From contig NZ_CP025815.1 in assembly GCF_003352045.1 (NCBI RefSeq), positions 2,728,001-2,792,000 on the forward strand: DNA of 64,000 nucleotides, in the 5' to 3' direction. A program made the position numbers and the translations under genes. The notes under the pieces are model-generated. The model was not told the origin of the DNA, made no database searches, and worked only from the letters and a program-made list of their open reading frames with translations. Of the stretch, positions 16,110 to 26,223 are shown piece by piece. Source of the stretch: Sulfitobacter sp. JL08 (GTDB taxonomy: Bacteria; Pseudomonadota; Alphaproteobacteria; Rhodobacterales; Rhodobacteraceae). Numbering within the stretch: the first letter of the stretch is position 1; each line of letters opens with the position of its first letter.

Positions 16110-17282
16110 TTACCCCTCGGTTGCAAGACGCTGGACCAAACGCTCCATAAAGGCGATGCCGGCGTTGAATTGCGCCACGGTGATATATTCGTTGGGCTGA
16201 TGCGCCTGCGCGATATCGCCCGGGCCACAGATCACCGCGGAATAGCCCGCTGCCTGAAATTGCCCGGCCTCGGTGCCATAGCTGACCACGTGACCGGCGT
16301 TATCGCCGGTCAGGGCGCGCACCAGCATTTCAGCCTCGCCCTGGGGTTCGGGTTGCAGCGGCGGTACAAAGAAATGTTGCTTCACATCGATGCGGGCGTC
16401 CGGATGCACGGCCTGCATTTCGGCCTCAACCTCGCGCACGCGGGCCAGATAGCGCTCGCCCCAGCCTTCCATGTTTTCCCCCGCTACGGCACGGAAATCC
16501 ATATCAAACCAGCAATCCTTTGCGGTGATGTTATGCGCCGTGCCACCCTTGATCATGCCGACATGCACGGTGGTGTAGGGTGGATCGAACATCGCGGCCA
16601 GATCTGTGGGTGTGGCTGCCATATTGGCGGCGTTCATCTCGTTTGCCCATTCGATCAGCTTGGCCCCGGACATGATCGCATTCACGCCCGTATGCATCAG
16701 GGAAGAATGCACTTCAAAACCGATGACATGGGTGGCAAAACCCTGCCCGCCCTTGTGGCCGGTGACGGCCTTCATCGTCGAAGGTTCGCCGACAATAACA
16801 GCGGATCCTTTGGGCAAGACCGGCTGCATCGCCTCGATCATCGGCGGCGCGCCGGTACAGCCGACTTCTTCATCAAAGCTGAGCGCCAGTTGCAGGGGGC
16901 GTTTGACGCCGCGGTGATGCGCCTCGACCAGGGCCCAGATGGCAAGCGCGTCAAACCCTTTCATGTCACAGGTGCCGCGCCCGTAATATTTGCCATCCTT
17001 TTCGACAACCGCAAACGGATCGGTATCCCACGGCTGGCCATCGACGGGAACAACGTCTGTATGACCGGACAACACGATCGCGCCTTCGATCATCGGGCCA
17101 ACATGCGCAAACACCGCCGCCTTGTGCGGCTGGTCGGGATCAGGCCAGCGGTGGGATGTGATACCGTGGCTGTCCAGATAGGTTTGCACCCAGTCCACCA
17201 GCGGCAGGTTCGTATCACGGCTCACCGTTGGAAAGGACACCAGTCTGTCCATGATGTCTTTGGCGCTTAGACGCGTTGTCAT
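16110..17282 (-). CDS. argE: ArgE/DapE-like M20 deacylase, probable acetylornithine deacetylase
   Basis: Zinc-dependent deacylase; closest in motif pattern to ArgE, which converts N-acetylornithine to ornithine. The 390-residue protein has SGHTDVVPV (His74, Asp76), GRGTCDMKGF with Asp106, and the catalytic FDEEVGCTGA (Glu138/Glu139), plus EPSTMKAVTGHKG. Most alphaproteobacteria recycle acetyl groups with ArgJ, and this copy sits in a peptide-uptake operon rather than with arginine genes, so a catabolic role on imported acyl amino acids is at least as likely as biosynthesis. It lies between the transporter ATPase (10-base gap) and the two amidohydrolases. Confidence 0.75.
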   Translation of the reverse strand: MTTRLSAKDIMDRLVSFPTVSRDTNLPLVDWVQTYLDSHGITSHRWPDPDQPHKAAVFAHVGPMIEGAIVLSGHTDVVPVDGQPWDTDPFAVVEKDGKYYGRGTCDMKGFDALAIWALVEAHHRGVKRPLQLALSFDEEVGCTGAPPMIEAMQPVLPKGSAVIVGEPSTMKAVTGHKGGQGFATHVIGFEVHSSLMHTGVNAIMSGAKLIEWANEMNAANMAATPTDLAAMFDPPYTTVHVGMIKGGTAHNITAKDCWFDMDFRAVAGENMEGWGERYLARVREVEAEMQAVHPDARIDVKQHFFVPPLQPEPQGEAEMLVRALTGDNAGHVVSYGTEAGQFQAAGYSAVICGPGDIAQAHQPNEYITVAQFNAGIAFMERLVQRLATEG

Positions 17283-17292
17283 GTTTTGATCC

Positions 17293-19113
17293 TCAATAAC
17301 CGCTTTCGCTGGTCAGCACGAAATGCCCCGGCTCGACTTCGCTGTAGACAGACGGTTCGGGTTTGTAATCCACCGGATGGATCGGCGACGGGATCGGTTT
17401 GAAATTCAGATCGCGTTCGTCCTTGCGCTGGCGCGGGTCGGCGATTGGCACGGCCTTCATCAGCGCCTGCGTGTAGGGATGTTGCGGGTTTTCGAACACC
17501 CGGTCGCGCGGTCCGCGTTCCACGATCCGTCCCAGATACATCACACCGACCTGATGGCTGACCCGTTCGACCACGGCCATGTCGTGACTGATGAACAGAT
17601 AGGACACGCCCAGTTCCGATTGCAGTTCCATCATCAGGTTCAGAACCTGCGCCTGCACCGACACGTCCAGCGCCGAAACAGCCTCGTCCGCGATGATCAG
17701 TTTGGGGTTCAGCGCAAGGGCACGGGCAATGGCCACGCGCTGGCGCTGTCCGCCCGACAGCTCATGGGGGTAACGGCGCATGAAACTACGCGGCAATTCC
17801 ACCCGGTCAAACAGCATTTCTACCCGTTTCTGCAACGCGTCGCCGGAATGGGTTCCGAAATTCCACATCGGTTCCGCCACCTGATCGCTAAGCTGCATCT
17901 GCGGGTTCAGGGATGCGAACGGGTCCTGAAACACCATCTGCATGTCCAGCCGCGCCTCGCGCAGGCGGGACTGATCCAGTTTCATGATGTTGACACCGTC
18001 CAGATCAATTTCGCCCGACAACGGCTCGACCAATCGCAGGATGGATCGGCCCGCCGTCGATTTTCCGCAACCGGATTCCCCGACAAGACTAAGTGTCTGG
18101 CCCTTGTTGATGGTAAACGATACGTCTTCGACGGCATGCACATTGGCCACGGTCTGCCGCAGGAAACCGCCCTTGACCTCGAACCGCGTGGTCAGGTTCT
18201 TGACGTCCAGCAACACCTTGTCGGTTCCCAGGATCGGGTCGATGTTCTGGCCTTCGCTGCCCAGCAGCTTCATCGGCGACGGAACCTTGGTGCCGGTCAT
18301 TTCGCCCAGTTTCGGCACCGCTGCCAGCAAGGCCTTGGTATAATCGTGCTGCGGGTTCTCAAAAATCTCCTGAACCGTACCCTCTTCGACCTTGTTGCCG
18401 CGGAACATGACAACCACACGATCGGCCATTTGCGCGACAACGGCCATATCGTGGGTGATGAACATCACAGCCGTTCCGGTTTCACGCTTCAGCCGGTCCA
18501 TCAGGGCCAGAATTTCGGCCTGAATGGTCACATCCAGCGCCGTTGTCGGTTCATCTGCAATCAAAAGGCGCGGCTCGCAAGCCAGCGCCATGGCAATCAC
18601 AACCCGCTGGCGCATGCCACCGCTCAGTTCGTGCGGATATTGCTGCAACCGCCGCTCGGGTTCGGGGATGCGGACCTGACGCAGCAATTCAACGGCGCGT
18701 TCTTCGGCCTGATCCCTGGACATGCCCATATGCAGGCGCAACCCTTCGGTCAGTTGGCGCCCGACCGTAAACACCGGGTTCAGGGCCGTCATCGGCTCCT
18801 GAAAGATCATTCCGATTTCGTTGCCGCGAATGTGGCGCATCAGATCGGCGTCTGCATCCGCCAGATCAAGCTGCCCGCCGTCCTTGCGATCAAAAAGCAA
18901 ACGTCCATTGGCAATCTTGCCACCGCCATATTCAACCAGACGCATCAGCGAAAGCGACGAAACCGATTTGCCGGAACCGGATTCCCCGACAACACAAACA
19001 GTTTCACCGGGGTTTATAAAGAACGACACATCTTCAACACCGACAACCGGGCCATCCTTCGTCTGGAATTCGACCCGTAGTCCTTCGATCTGCGCAATAG
19101 GCTGGTCCAGCAC
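17293..19113 (-). CDS. Peptide ABC transporter ATPase, fused DppD-DppF type
   Basis: Two nucleotide-binding domains in one 606-residue chain energise the peptide importer encoded divergently. Domain 1 has Walker A GESGSGKS at 43-50, signature LSGGMRQR at 163-170 and Walker B LLIADEPT at 183-190. Domain 2 has GESGCGKS at 345-352, LSGGQRQR at 452-459 and [12 protein letters not shown] at 472-483; the Glu-Ala change after Asp-Glu is common in DppF-type domains. Each domain ends with the oligopeptide-ABC tail ([13 protein letters not shown] and [13 protein letters not shown]). I start at GTG because AGGGG sits 7 bases before it; the frame stays open 25 codons further but that part lacks family character. 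Confidence 0.9.
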   Translation of the reverse strand: MLDQPIAQIEGLRVEFQTKDGPVVGVEDVSFFINPGETVCVVGESGSGKSVSSLSLMRLVEYGGGKIANGRLLFDRKDGGQLDLADADADLMRHIRGNEIGMIFQEPMTALNPVFTVGRQLTEGLRLHMGMSRDQAEERAVELLRQVRIPEPERRLQQYPHELSGGMRQRVVIAMALACEPRLLIADEPTTALDVTIQAEILALMDRLKRETGTAVMFITHDMAVVAQMADRVVVMFRGNKVEEGTVQEIFENPQHDYTKALLAAVPKLGEMTGTKVPSPMKLLGSEGQNIDPILGTDKVLLDVKNLTTRFEVKGGFLRQTVANVHAVEDVSFTINKGQTLSLVGESGCGKSTAGRSILRLVEPLSGEIDLDGVNIMKLDQSRLREARLDMQMVFQDPFASLNPQMQLSDQVAEPMWNFGTHSGDALQKRVEMLFDRVELPRSFMRRYPHELSGGQRQRVAIARALALNPKLIIADEAVSALDVSVQAQVLNLMMELQSELGVSYLFISHDMAVVERVSHQVGVMYLGRIVERGPRDRVFENPQHPYTQALMKAVPIADPRQRKDERDLNFKPIPSPIHPVDYKPEPSVYSEVEPGHFVLTSESGY

Positions 19114-19386
19114 GGAATATCCCCTAACGATGCTTTGGCCCGCGAACGCTACGGCTTGCGGGCAGGCAATGTCAAACCCCGCGCACATGCTTTCGCTGCG
19201 GCAAGGCTTGCAATTTTCTCAAACTCTGTTTCGATAGCGGCATTCCGTTTAGACGGGGGGTATGACTGACGTCAGAAATCGAATCTGACAGCGGCATGAA
19301 CCACGTGTTCCCAACGGCTAACGCACGCGCGTGCACAAGGCGCGCCACAAAAACGAGACACCAATGTGTCCGACAAGGAGTATGAC
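19114..19386. promoter_or_regulatory. Divergent control region of the peptide-uptake module
   Basis: This 273-bp gene-free region must hold the promoters of both the ATPase/hydrolase operon and the binding-protein operon. It contains a perfect palindrome CTGACGTCAG (19266-19275), an inverted repeat GAAC-N5-GTTC (19298-19310) and a perfect palindrome GCACGCGCGTGC (19323-19334). AAGGAG at 19375-19380 is the ribosome site of the binding-protein gene. No convincing -35/-10 pair stood out, so these sites are candidates only. Confidence 0.45.
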
Positions 19387-21090
19387 ATGAAACTTAAAAC
19401 CCTATTGATGGGTGCAATTGCGTGTACCGCGATGGCCCCTGTTGCCATGGCCGAACGCGGCTCGGATGGTGAGGTCAAGATCATCTATTGGCAGGCGCCA
19501 TCGATCCTGAACCCCTATCTGTCCAGTGGTACCAAGGATATCGAATCAGCTTCGCTGGTGATCGAACCGCTGGGGCGCTATGACCAGAACGGCGATCTGG
19601 TGCCGTTCCTGGCCGAAGAAATCCCGACCGTGGAGAATGGCGGCGTCAGCGCCGATCTGACCAGCATCACATGGAAACTGAAATCCGGTCTGGTGTGGTC
19701 TGACGGATCACCTGTTACGTCGGCAGATGTGAAATTCACCGCAGATTACTGCATGCACCCCGAAGGTGGTTGCGCCCAGGGCGCGAAATTTGATGGCGTC
19801 ACATCCGTTGATGTGGTGGATGATCTGACCGTCAAGGTCACGTTCAACCAGCCCAAACCGAACCCCTATGGCCCATTCATGGGCGGCCAGTCGCCGATCA
19901 TTCAGGCAGCACAGTTTGCCGATTGTCTGGGCGCACGCGCACCGGAATGTACCGATGCCAACTTTGGCCCGATCGGCACAGGCCCGTTTGTTGTGACGGA
20001 TTTCCGCCCCAATGACGTGATCCAGATGGAAGCCAACCAGAACTACCGCGATCCGGCGAAACCCGCCTTTGCGACACTGACCTTCAAAGGCGGCGGCGAT
20101 GCCACAGCCGCCGGTCGTGCCGTCATGGAAACCGGTGAATATGATTATGCGTGGAACATGCAGCTTGCGCCCGACGTTCTGGCCAAAATGGCCGAAGGCG
20201 GCAAAGGCGTTCCAATCGCGGCATTCGGTACATTGGTCGAGCGTCTTGAAATGAACATGACCGACCCGTCGCCCGACCTGCCCGAAGGCGAGCGTGCAAC
20301 GGTTGCACATCCGCACCCGTTCCTAAGCAATGTGCGCGTGCGCAAGGCGCTTTCGATGGCCATCGATCGCGAATTGCTGGTCGAAGTGGGCTATGGTCAG
20401 GCGGGTCGCCCGACCTGTAATCTGGTCCCTGCCCCGGCGCTTTATGCATCGGACAACACCGACTGTCTGACGCAGGACATTGCCGGTGCCAACGCGCTGC
20501 TGGACGAAGCCGGCTGGGTTGACAGCGACGGTGACGGTGTCCGCGACAAGGACGGCGTGAAACTGTCGATCCTGTACCAAACATCGACCAACGCCGTGCG
20601 TCAGGACTTTCAGGCGCTGATCAAACAGTGGTGGAGCGAGATCGGCGTTGAAACCGAACTGCGCAATCTGGATGCGTCGGTCTTCTTTGGCGGCGATCCC
20701 GGATCGCCCGACACGTTCCAGAAGTTCTATGCGGACGTGGAAATGTACGCCAACAACTTTGATGGCACCGACCCCCAAGCCTATCTGGCGGCGTATCGCT
20801 GCGGCAACGAGCCAAAGCCTGACAGCCAGTGGCAGGGTGAAAACATCAACCGCTTCTGCGATCCGGCCTATGATGCGCTGATCGACGAACTGGCGCGTAC
20901 AGGTTCGCTGGAACAACGCGGTGAACTGGCCAAGAAGATGAACGACATGCTGACAAAAGACACCTACACCATCGTCCCGCTGGTCGATCGTGGTCGTGTG
21001 TCGGCCCACTCCACCACATTGGGTGGCGTTATCCTGAACACTTGGGACAGCGAATTGTGGAATGTCGCAGACTGGTATCGCATCAAGTGA
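19387..21090 (+). CDS. Periplasmic peptide-binding protein of ABC transporter (SBP family 5)
   Basis: Captures oligopeptides or related solutes in the periplasm and delivers them to the permease pair. The 567-residue protein has a signal peptide (MKLK, hydrophobic core, cleavage after AMA near residue 22) and family 5 features: PSILNPYLSSG, the ADVKFTADYC region after WSDGSPVTS, GTGPFVVTDF and VRKALSMAIDRELLV. Ligand type is not readable. The start is set by AAGGAG six bases upstream and by the signal peptide; an in-frame ATG seven codons earlier lies before that ribosome site. A terminator-like hairpin separates it from the permeases, as is usual when the binding protein must be made in excess. 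Confidence 0.92.
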   Translation: MKLKTLLMGAIACTAMAPVAMAERGSDGEVKIIYWQAPSILNPYLSSGTKDIESASLVIEPLGRYDQNGDLVPFLAEEIPTVENGGVSADLTSITWKLKSGLVWSDGSPVTSADVKFTADYCMHPEGGCAQGAKFDGVTSVDVVDDLTVKVTFNQPKPNPYGPFMGGQSPIIQAAQFADCLGARAPECTDANFGPIGTGPFVVTDFRPNDVIQMEANQNYRDPAKPAFATLTFKGGGDATAAGRAVMETGEYDYAWNMQLAPDVLAKMAEGGKGVPIAAFGTLVERLEMNMTDPSPDLPEGERATVAHPHPFLSNVRVRKALSMAIDRELLVEVGYGQAGRPTCNLVPAPALYASDNTDCLTQDIAGANALLDEAGWVDSDGDGVRDKDGVKLSILYQTSTNAVRQDFQALIKQWWSEIGVETELRNLDASVFFGGDPGSPDTFQKFYADVEMYANNFDGTDPQAYLAAYRCGNEPKPDSQWQGENINRFCDPAYDALIDELARTGSLEQRGELAKKMNDMLTKDTYTIVPLVDRGRVSAHSTTLGGVILNTWDSELWNVADWYRIK

Positions 21091-21138
21091 TGCGTTGCGC
21101 CGTGGCAGGTTATCCTGCCCCGGCCCTGCAAAGAAGCG

Positions 21139-21169
21139 CAGGGTGGGGTCGCACCCACCCTGTGTTTTT
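21139..21169 (+). terminator. Mid-operon terminator/attenuator after the binding-protein gene
   Basis: CAGGGTGGG, loop GTCGCA and CCCACCCTG form a perfect 9-bp stem followed by TGTTTTTG. This is a good intrinsic terminator, or a 3'-end stabiliser, placed between binding protein and permease genes. Partial read-through would give more binding protein than membrane components. Confidence 0.8.
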
Positions 21170-21208
21170 GCCAATAACAAGAATGACTGATTTACAAAGG
21201 CGCCGCCG

Positions 21209-22216
21209 ATGCTGACCTTCACGATCCGACGACTGGTCTTTGCGATCCCGACGCTTTTGCTTATCAGCCTTGCCATTTTCATGCTCTTGCAGCTGGCCCC
21301 GGGCGATCCGATGGCGCAGGTGCCGTTGACGGTGCCGCCCGAAGTCAAACAGAAGATGCGCGAAGCACTGGGGATGGGGCAGCCGCTGCATATCCAGTAT
21401 TTCAAATGGCTGGTCCAGTTTTTCTGGATCGAACCGCAGGTGTTGTTCGATCACTGGTTCGGCACCAGCTTTTCCGAAGGCAAGTTGCGCGTGATCAGCT
21501 GGCAAACCCGCAGCCCCGTCATGGATATCGTCGTGCAGCGTATGCCGCAAACCCTGTGGGTGGTGGGCATGTCCTACATCGTCGGCATCCTGATCGCTCT
21601 GCCCATCGGCATCTATTCGGCCTACAAACAATATTCCGTTTTCGATCAGGCCGGTACGTTCGTGTCGATGATCGGATTTTCCGTACCGCCGTTTTTCTCG
21701 GGTGTTCTGGTGATCGTGATCTTTTCCGTCAATCTGGGCTGGTTTCCATCGATCTATGACACCACCCACGAGGTGAATGACTGGGACAGCTTCATGGTGC
21801 AGCTGCGCCAGATGATCATGCCAGTCATGGTGCTGGCCCTGCAAACCACGGCCCAGATCAGCCGCTACATGCGCTCGGCCATGCTGGACAACCTCAACCA
21901 GGATTATGTGCGCACTGCCCGCGCCAAGGGGCTGAGCGAAAGCGTGGTTGTCATGGTGCATGTGTTGCGCAATTCGCTGATCCCCGTGGTCACCGTGATT
22001 GCCCTTGGTATCCCTGCCATCTTTGGCGGCGCCATCATCACCGAACAGGTGTTCAAGGTGAACGGGATCGGCCAGTTGCTGATCACGGCGCTGTTTGCCA
22101 ACGACCTGCCGATGGTGATGACCCTGACCTTTATCTTTGCCATCCTGATCGTGGTGTTCAACCTGATCGCGGACGTGCTCTATGGTATTCTCGACCCAAG
22201 GATCCGCTATGACTGA
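21209..22216 (+). CDS. Peptide ABC transporter permease, DppB type
   Basis: First membrane subunit of the peptide importer. The 335-residue protein opens with the family N-terminus (LTFTIRRLVFAIPTLLLISLAIFMLL) and has about six transmembrane segments. The ATPase-docking EAA-like loop is YVRTARAKGLSESVVVMVHVLRNSLIPVV, and the end LYGILDPRIRYD is typical of DppB. A longer than usual first periplasmic loop lies at about 60-110. The next permease overlaps it by 8 bases. Confidence 0.92.
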   Translation: MLTFTIRRLVFAIPTLLLISLAIFMLLQLAPGDPMAQVPLTVPPEVKQKMREALGMGQPLHIQYFKWLVQFFWIEPQVLFDHWFGTSFSEGKLRVISWQTRSPVMDIVVQRMPQTLWVVGMSYIVGILIALPIGIYSAYKQYSVFDQAGTFVSMIGFSVPPFFSGVLVIVIFSVNLGWFPSIYDTTHEVNDWDSFMVQLRQMIMPVMVLALQTTAQISRYMRSAMLDNLNQDYVRTARAKGLSESVVVMVHVLRNSLIPVVTVIALGIPAIFGGAIITEQVFKVNGIGQLLITALFANDLPMVMTLTFIFAILIVVFNLIADVLYGILDPRIRYD

Positions 22217-23183
22217 GCCTGCCCCACAAACTGTCATCAGTGCCTTGCAGGACAGCGAACTGGTCAAGCCACCGCGCAGCCAGTGGGTTGATGTCTGGGA
22301 CCAGTTCAAACACCACAAGGGTGCGGTGCTGGGTATGGGATTTCTGGTCTTTATCACTCTGGCAGTTCTGATAGGTCCGCTGATCTGGACAATCGATCCG
22401 CAAAAACTTGATATCCGCAACAAGGACCTGCGCCCGATTTACACCCTGCTGTGGGACTCGGATGCAAAGACCGCCTGGAACCGTCCTTTTGGCACCGACA
22501 ATCTGGGGCGTGACGGGCTGGCCAACATGATGGCGGGTGGTCAGGCATCGATGGCAGTGGGCTGGAGCGCGATGTTGCTGTCCCTGATCATCGGCACGAC
22601 CATTGGCGTTGTAGCGGGATATTTCCGCAAGCTGGATGGCATCCTGATGCGGTTTACCGATCTGGTACTGTCTCTGCCGATCCTGCCGCTGCTGCTGGTG
22701 GCGGTCACGTTGTTCCGCCAACCGCTGCGCGCCGCCTTCGGGCCGGAACAGGGCATGTTCATCCTGATTGTCGGCGTGATCGGCATTACAAGCTGGATGC
22801 AGACGGCCCGTATCGTACGGGGCGAGGTTCTGGCGCTTAAGGAACGGGAATTCATTCTGGCGGCACGATCGATTGGCACGACACCGGGCAAGATCATCAG
22901 ACGCCATCTGCTGCCCAACATCGTTTCACCGATCATGGTGTCGGCAACGCTGGGTCTGGCAACCGCCATCATCACCGAAAGCGCCCTGTCGTTTCTGGGT
23001 GTCGGCTTTCCTTCCGACTTTCCGACATGGGGCAAGATGCTTTCGGATTCCGTACCGCGAATGGAAGAGTTTCCCGAACGTGTGCTGCTGCCGGGGCTGG
23101 CGATTTCGCTGACCGTGCTCAGCGTGAACTACATGGGCGACGGCCTGCGCGACGCGCTGGACCCGCGTATTCGCGGCAGATAG
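22209..23183 (+). CDS. Peptide ABC transporter permease, DppC type
   Basis: Second membrane subunit. The 324-residue protein has an N-terminal cytoplasmic segment with the family motif WxxFKHHKGAVLGMGFL, five to six transmembrane helices, the coupling loop REFILAARSIGTTPGKIIRRHLLPN and the C-terminal LSVNYMGDGLRDALDPR block characteristic of DppC/OppC. The ATG at 22209 is preferred: AAGG lies 5 bases upstream and the start overlaps the DppB stop (ATGACTGA). It completes a five-domain importer with the binding protein and the divergent fused ATPase. Confidence 0.92.
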   Translation: MTEPAPQTVISALQDSELVKPPRSQWVDVWDQFKHHKGAVLGMGFLVFITLAVLIGPLIWTIDPQKLDIRNKDLRPIYTLLWDSDAKTAWNRPFGTDNLGRDGLANMMAGGQASMAVGWSAMLLSLIIGTTIGVVAGYFRKLDGILMRFTDLVLSLPILPLLLVAVTLFRQPLRAAFGPEQGMFILIVGVIGITSWMQTARIVRGEVLALKEREFILAARSIGTTPGKIIRRHLLPNIVSPIMVSATLGLATAIITESALSFLGVGFPSDFPTWGKMLSDSVPRMEEFPERVLLPGLAISLTVLSVNYMGDGLRDALDPRIRGR

Positions 23184-23288
23184 CGGGTAGAAAAACGCGA
23201 CCGGTTGTGTTCGCTCGGACCTGCGGGATTTCCGTATTTCACGCAAAAAGAAAACCGGTGCGCCGGATCAAGGCAGCATCGTACCCGG

Positions 23289-24572
23289 CTATTTGTTGAT
23301 ACGCGCCCTGATCCGGCGGACAAAGTACCAGACCAGCGCCACCACCGGCAAAGTGGACAGCGCGAGAATGTTTCCTTTGCTTAGTCCCGTCACCGCGGTC
23401 AGCGGATAAAGAAGATACCCAACCAGTGACACCGCGTAATAGCTGATTGCCACCACAGACAGGCCTTCGACCGTGTGTTGCAGGCGCAGTTGCATATCGG
23501 CGCGACTGTCCATGCTTTCCAGCAGTTTCTGGTTCTGCGCGCTGCGTTCCACATCAACGCGCGTGCGCAGCAGATCGCCCGCACGAATGGCGCGATCCGC
23601 CATGGTTTCCAGCCGTCTTTCAGTGGATTTCACGGTGCGCATTGCCGGTTCGAACCGTCGCATCATGAATTCGCCGAATGTCTGCCGACCCAGAAAACGG
23701 GTTTCGCGCAGAACCGCGATACGCTGGTTCACGATGGCATCATAGGCGCCCGTTGCGCCGAACCGGAACGAAGATTGCGCCGCCAGCGTTTCCAGTTCCG
23801 CCGAAATCGACAGCAGCGATGCCAGCGTCTGATCCGCAGGGACACGCCCCTCTGACATGTCCCCCATCAGTGCCGTCAGACGGCCATCCAGCCCGCCCAG
23901 CATCGCCGACAGTTTGCGCGCGCGTGAAAACCCCAGCATCGACATGGATTTGTAGGTTTCAATCTCGCACAGGCGCTGCACCACACGGCCCACACGCCGG
24001 CGCCCGACATCGGGCGACACAAACACGGCAAACCGCTGGTGCCCCGCTGCGTCGATCCTGAAATCGCCGGCCACAACCGCCGCATGGTCCAGCACATGCG
24101 CAACCGCCACGCTTTCTGGAACGAACCAGTCGCCGATCAATGTGCTTATCTGTTCGTCCAAGGGGCGTTCCAGCACTCGCAACATGATCGATGTGATACG
24201 CTGCCCCGGTGCGCGCGCCAGCCAGTCTTCGGGGAACACCTCAAAATCGGCAGGATTGAACGGCCGGTCGCTGACGCCGTCCACGAAGGCTGTATAGGTC
24301 ACGAATTCGGTGTGCTGTTCCCATTTCAGCATGTGGCGCCCGATCTTGCCGGAATAATGCGTCGCGCCGGGTTGGGGATGGGGCGCGCCGAACCGGTCCA
24401 GCAGGTCAACCAGATGATCCATATCCCTGGCACGGTCCCGGTGTGCGGCATCGTCGGGTTGTTTGATGGCGATATAGACTGCCGTACACGGCACGCTGGT
24501 GGCGGGAAACGGGCGCGCGTGCAGTTCGTTGGCAAGCGGATAGCGCAGCGGATGGTCCTGGATCGGGGGCAT
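23289..24572 (-). CDS. DUF3422 family membrane-anchored protein
   Basis: Conserved proteobacterial protein of unknown function. The 427-residue chain starts MPPIQDHPLRYPLANELHARPFP, the recognisable DUF3422 N-terminus, has a long helical middle likely to form coiled coils (about 225-380, RLETMADRAIRAGDLLRTRVD), and ends with two hydrophobic segments (VVAISYYAVSLVGYLLYPL and LALSTLPVVALVWYFV) followed by a basic tail, so the bulk is probably cytoplasmic and C-terminally anchored. Another in-frame ATG 24 bases upstream, after AAAAAGG, is a possible start. It converges on the DppC gene and has no evident partner. Confidence 0.78.
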   Translation of the reverse strand: MPPIQDHPLRYPLANELHARPFPATSVPCTAVYIAIKQPDDAAHRDRARDMDHLVDLLDRFGAPHPQPGATHYSGKIGRHMLKWEQHTEFVTYTAFVDGVSDRPFNPADFEVFPEDWLARAPGQRITSIMLRVLERPLDEQISTLIGDWFVPESVAVAHVLDHAAVVAGDFRIDAAGHQRFAVFVSPDVGRRRVGRVVQRLCEIETYKSMSMLGFSRARKLSAMLGGLDGRLTALMGDMSEGRVPADQTLASLLSISAELETLAAQSSFRFGATGAYDAIVNQRIAVLRETRFLGRQTFGEFMMRRFEPAMRTVKSTERRLETMADRAIRAGDLLRTRVDVERSAQNQKLLESMDSRADMQLRLQHTVEGLSVVAISYYAVSLVGYLLYPLTAVTGLSKGNILALSTLPVVALVWYFVRRIRARINK

Positions 24573-24713
24573 GAAACCTGTCCTAGATGTCGACATGGCC
24601 TTTTTACAGGTCGGGCGCATAAATGAAAGTTATTTTTGTTAATTTTCAGTAAGTTAGCAGGATACGATGGTATGCAATGCAATCTGGAACGGCAAAACCG
24701 GACGGCTTGAACG

Positions 24714-24744
24714 GAAAATGCCCCGCACATATCGTGCGAGGCAT
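24714..24744 (-). terminator. Intrinsic terminator of pntAB
   Basis: On the reverse strand ATGCCTCGCAC, loop GATAT and GTGCGGGGCAT form an 11-bp stem with one G-U pair, followed by TTTT. It lies 33 bases past the pntB stop and is a strong rho-independent terminator. Confidence 0.85.
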
Positions 24745-24776
24745 CCATAATTCAGGTGTCGTGCAGGCGGTACGCC

Positions 24777-26210
24777 CTACTCGATCATGGGCAAAAGCTT
24801 GTCCAGTGACGCCTTGGCGTCGCCGTAGAACATCCGCGTATTTTCCTTGAAAAACAACGGGTTTTCGATACCGGAATAGCCTGTGCCCTGGCCGCGTTTT
24901 GAAACAAACACCTGCTTGGCCTTCCAGCATTCCAGAACCGGCATACCGGCAATGGGGCTGTTAGGATCATCCTGTGCCGCGGGATTCACGATATCGTTGG
25001 ACCCGATCACGATCGCCACATCCGTATCCGGAAAATCGTCGTTGATTTCGTCCATTTCCATCACGATGTCATAAGGCACACGCGCCTCGGCCAGCAGAAC
25101 GTTCATGTGGCCGGGCAACCGCCCTGCCACGGGGTGAATGGCAAAACGCACATTCTTGCCCTTGGCGCGCAGTTTGCGCACCAGTTCGGCAACGCCCTGC
25201 TGGGCCTGCGCGACCGCCATGCCGTATCCCGGAATGATGATCACGCTGTCGGCTTCGTTCAGGGCGGTGGCAACGCCTTCGGCCTCGATGGCGATCTGTT
25301 CGCCCTCGACCGCCATCTGTTCGCCCGCAGGGCCGCCAAAGCCACCCAGAATAACGCTGATAAACGACCGGTTCATCGCCTTGCACATGATGTAGGACAG
25401 GATCGCACCGCTTGAGCCGACCAATGCGCCGACCACGATCAGCAGATCATTGCCAAGGCTGAAGCCGATCGCCGCCGCCGCCCAGCCCGAATAGCTGTTC
25501 AGCATCGAGACAACGACAGGCATGTCCGCCCCGCCGATGCCCATGATCAGGTGATAGCCGATGAACAACGCCGCAAGCGTCATCACGAACAGGGGCAGAA
25601 ACCCGCCCGTGTTGAAATACCAGATCAGGCACAACACCGAGATCGCGGCCGCAGTCGCATTCAGCATATGCCCGCCCGGAAGTTTCTTGGCCGCCGTGTC
25701 AACCTTGCCCGCCAGTTTGCCATAGGCAATGACAGAGCCGGTGAACGTCACCGCACCGATGAACACGCCAAGGAACAATTCAACCCGCAGGATCGACACC
25801 TCGGTTGCGTCTTTCTTGGCCAGCAGGGCGGCAAACCCTTCCAGAGATTTGCGCGCGGTATCGTCCATGGCCAGCACCCGGCCCAGTTCGATATGCGCGA
25901 TGAGGCCGACGAAAACCGCCGCCAGACCCACAAGGCTGTGCATGGCCGCGACCAGTTCGGGCATCTGCGTCATCTGCACGCGGGTCGCCAGCTGATAGCC
26001 GATGGCTCCGCCCAGCGCGATAAGCACGATTGATGCCAGCCACAGGCCCGATCCCGGGCCGATCAGGGTGGCAAAAACCGCCAACCCCATACCCACGATG
26101 CCATACCAGACCGCGCGCTTGGCGCTTTCCTGTCCGGACAGACCGCCAAGGCTGAGGATGAAAAGAACTGCTGCAACCACATATGCTGCTGTTGTGAAAC
26201 CGTATTCCAT
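24777..26210 (-). CDS. pntB: NAD(P) transhydrogenase subunit beta
   Basis: Membrane and NADP-binding part of proton-translocating transhydrogenase, which drives NADH + NADP+ to NAD+ + NADPH with the proton gradient. Of 477 residues, the first ~270 hold eight or nine transmembrane helices, and the soluble domain III holds the NADP site [36 protein letters not shown], the [10 protein letters not shown] loop and [16 protein letters not shown]. All key blocks are intact. It starts 13 bases after pntA ends. In marine Rhodobacteraceae this enzyme is a main NADPH source. Confidence 0.96.
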   Translation of the reverse strand: MEYGFTTAAYVVAAVLFILSLGGLSGQESAKRAVWYGIVGMGLAVFATLIGPGSGLWLASIVLIALGGAIGYQLATRVQMTQMPELVAAMHSLVGLAAVFVGLIAHIELGRVLAMDDTARKSLEGFAALLAKKDATEVSILRVELFLGVFIGAVTFTGSVIAYGKLAGKVDTAAKKLPGGHMLNATAAAISVLCLIWYFNTGGFLPLFVMTLAALFIGYHLIMGIGGADMPVVVSMLNSYSGWAAAAIGFSLGNDLLIVVGALVGSSGAILSYIMCKAMNRSFISVILGGFGGPAGEQMAVEGEQIAIEAEGVATALNEADSVIIIPGYGMAVAQAQQGVAELVRKLRAKGKNVRFAIHPVAGRLPGHMNVLLAEARVPYDIVMEMDEINDDFPDTDVAIVIGSNDIVNPAAQDDPNSPIAGMPVLECWKAKQVFVSKRGQGTGYSGIENPLFFKENTRMFYGDAKASLDKLLPMIE

Positions 26211-26223
26211 GTCGCGGGCCCCC

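Noticed and set aside
17323-19080. 585-codon open frame on the plus strand opposite the fused transporter ATPase
   Set aside because: The reverse-strand frame has two complete ABC ATPase motif sets; the antisense translation is Arg/His/Gln-rich without domains, as expected from GC-biased third positions.
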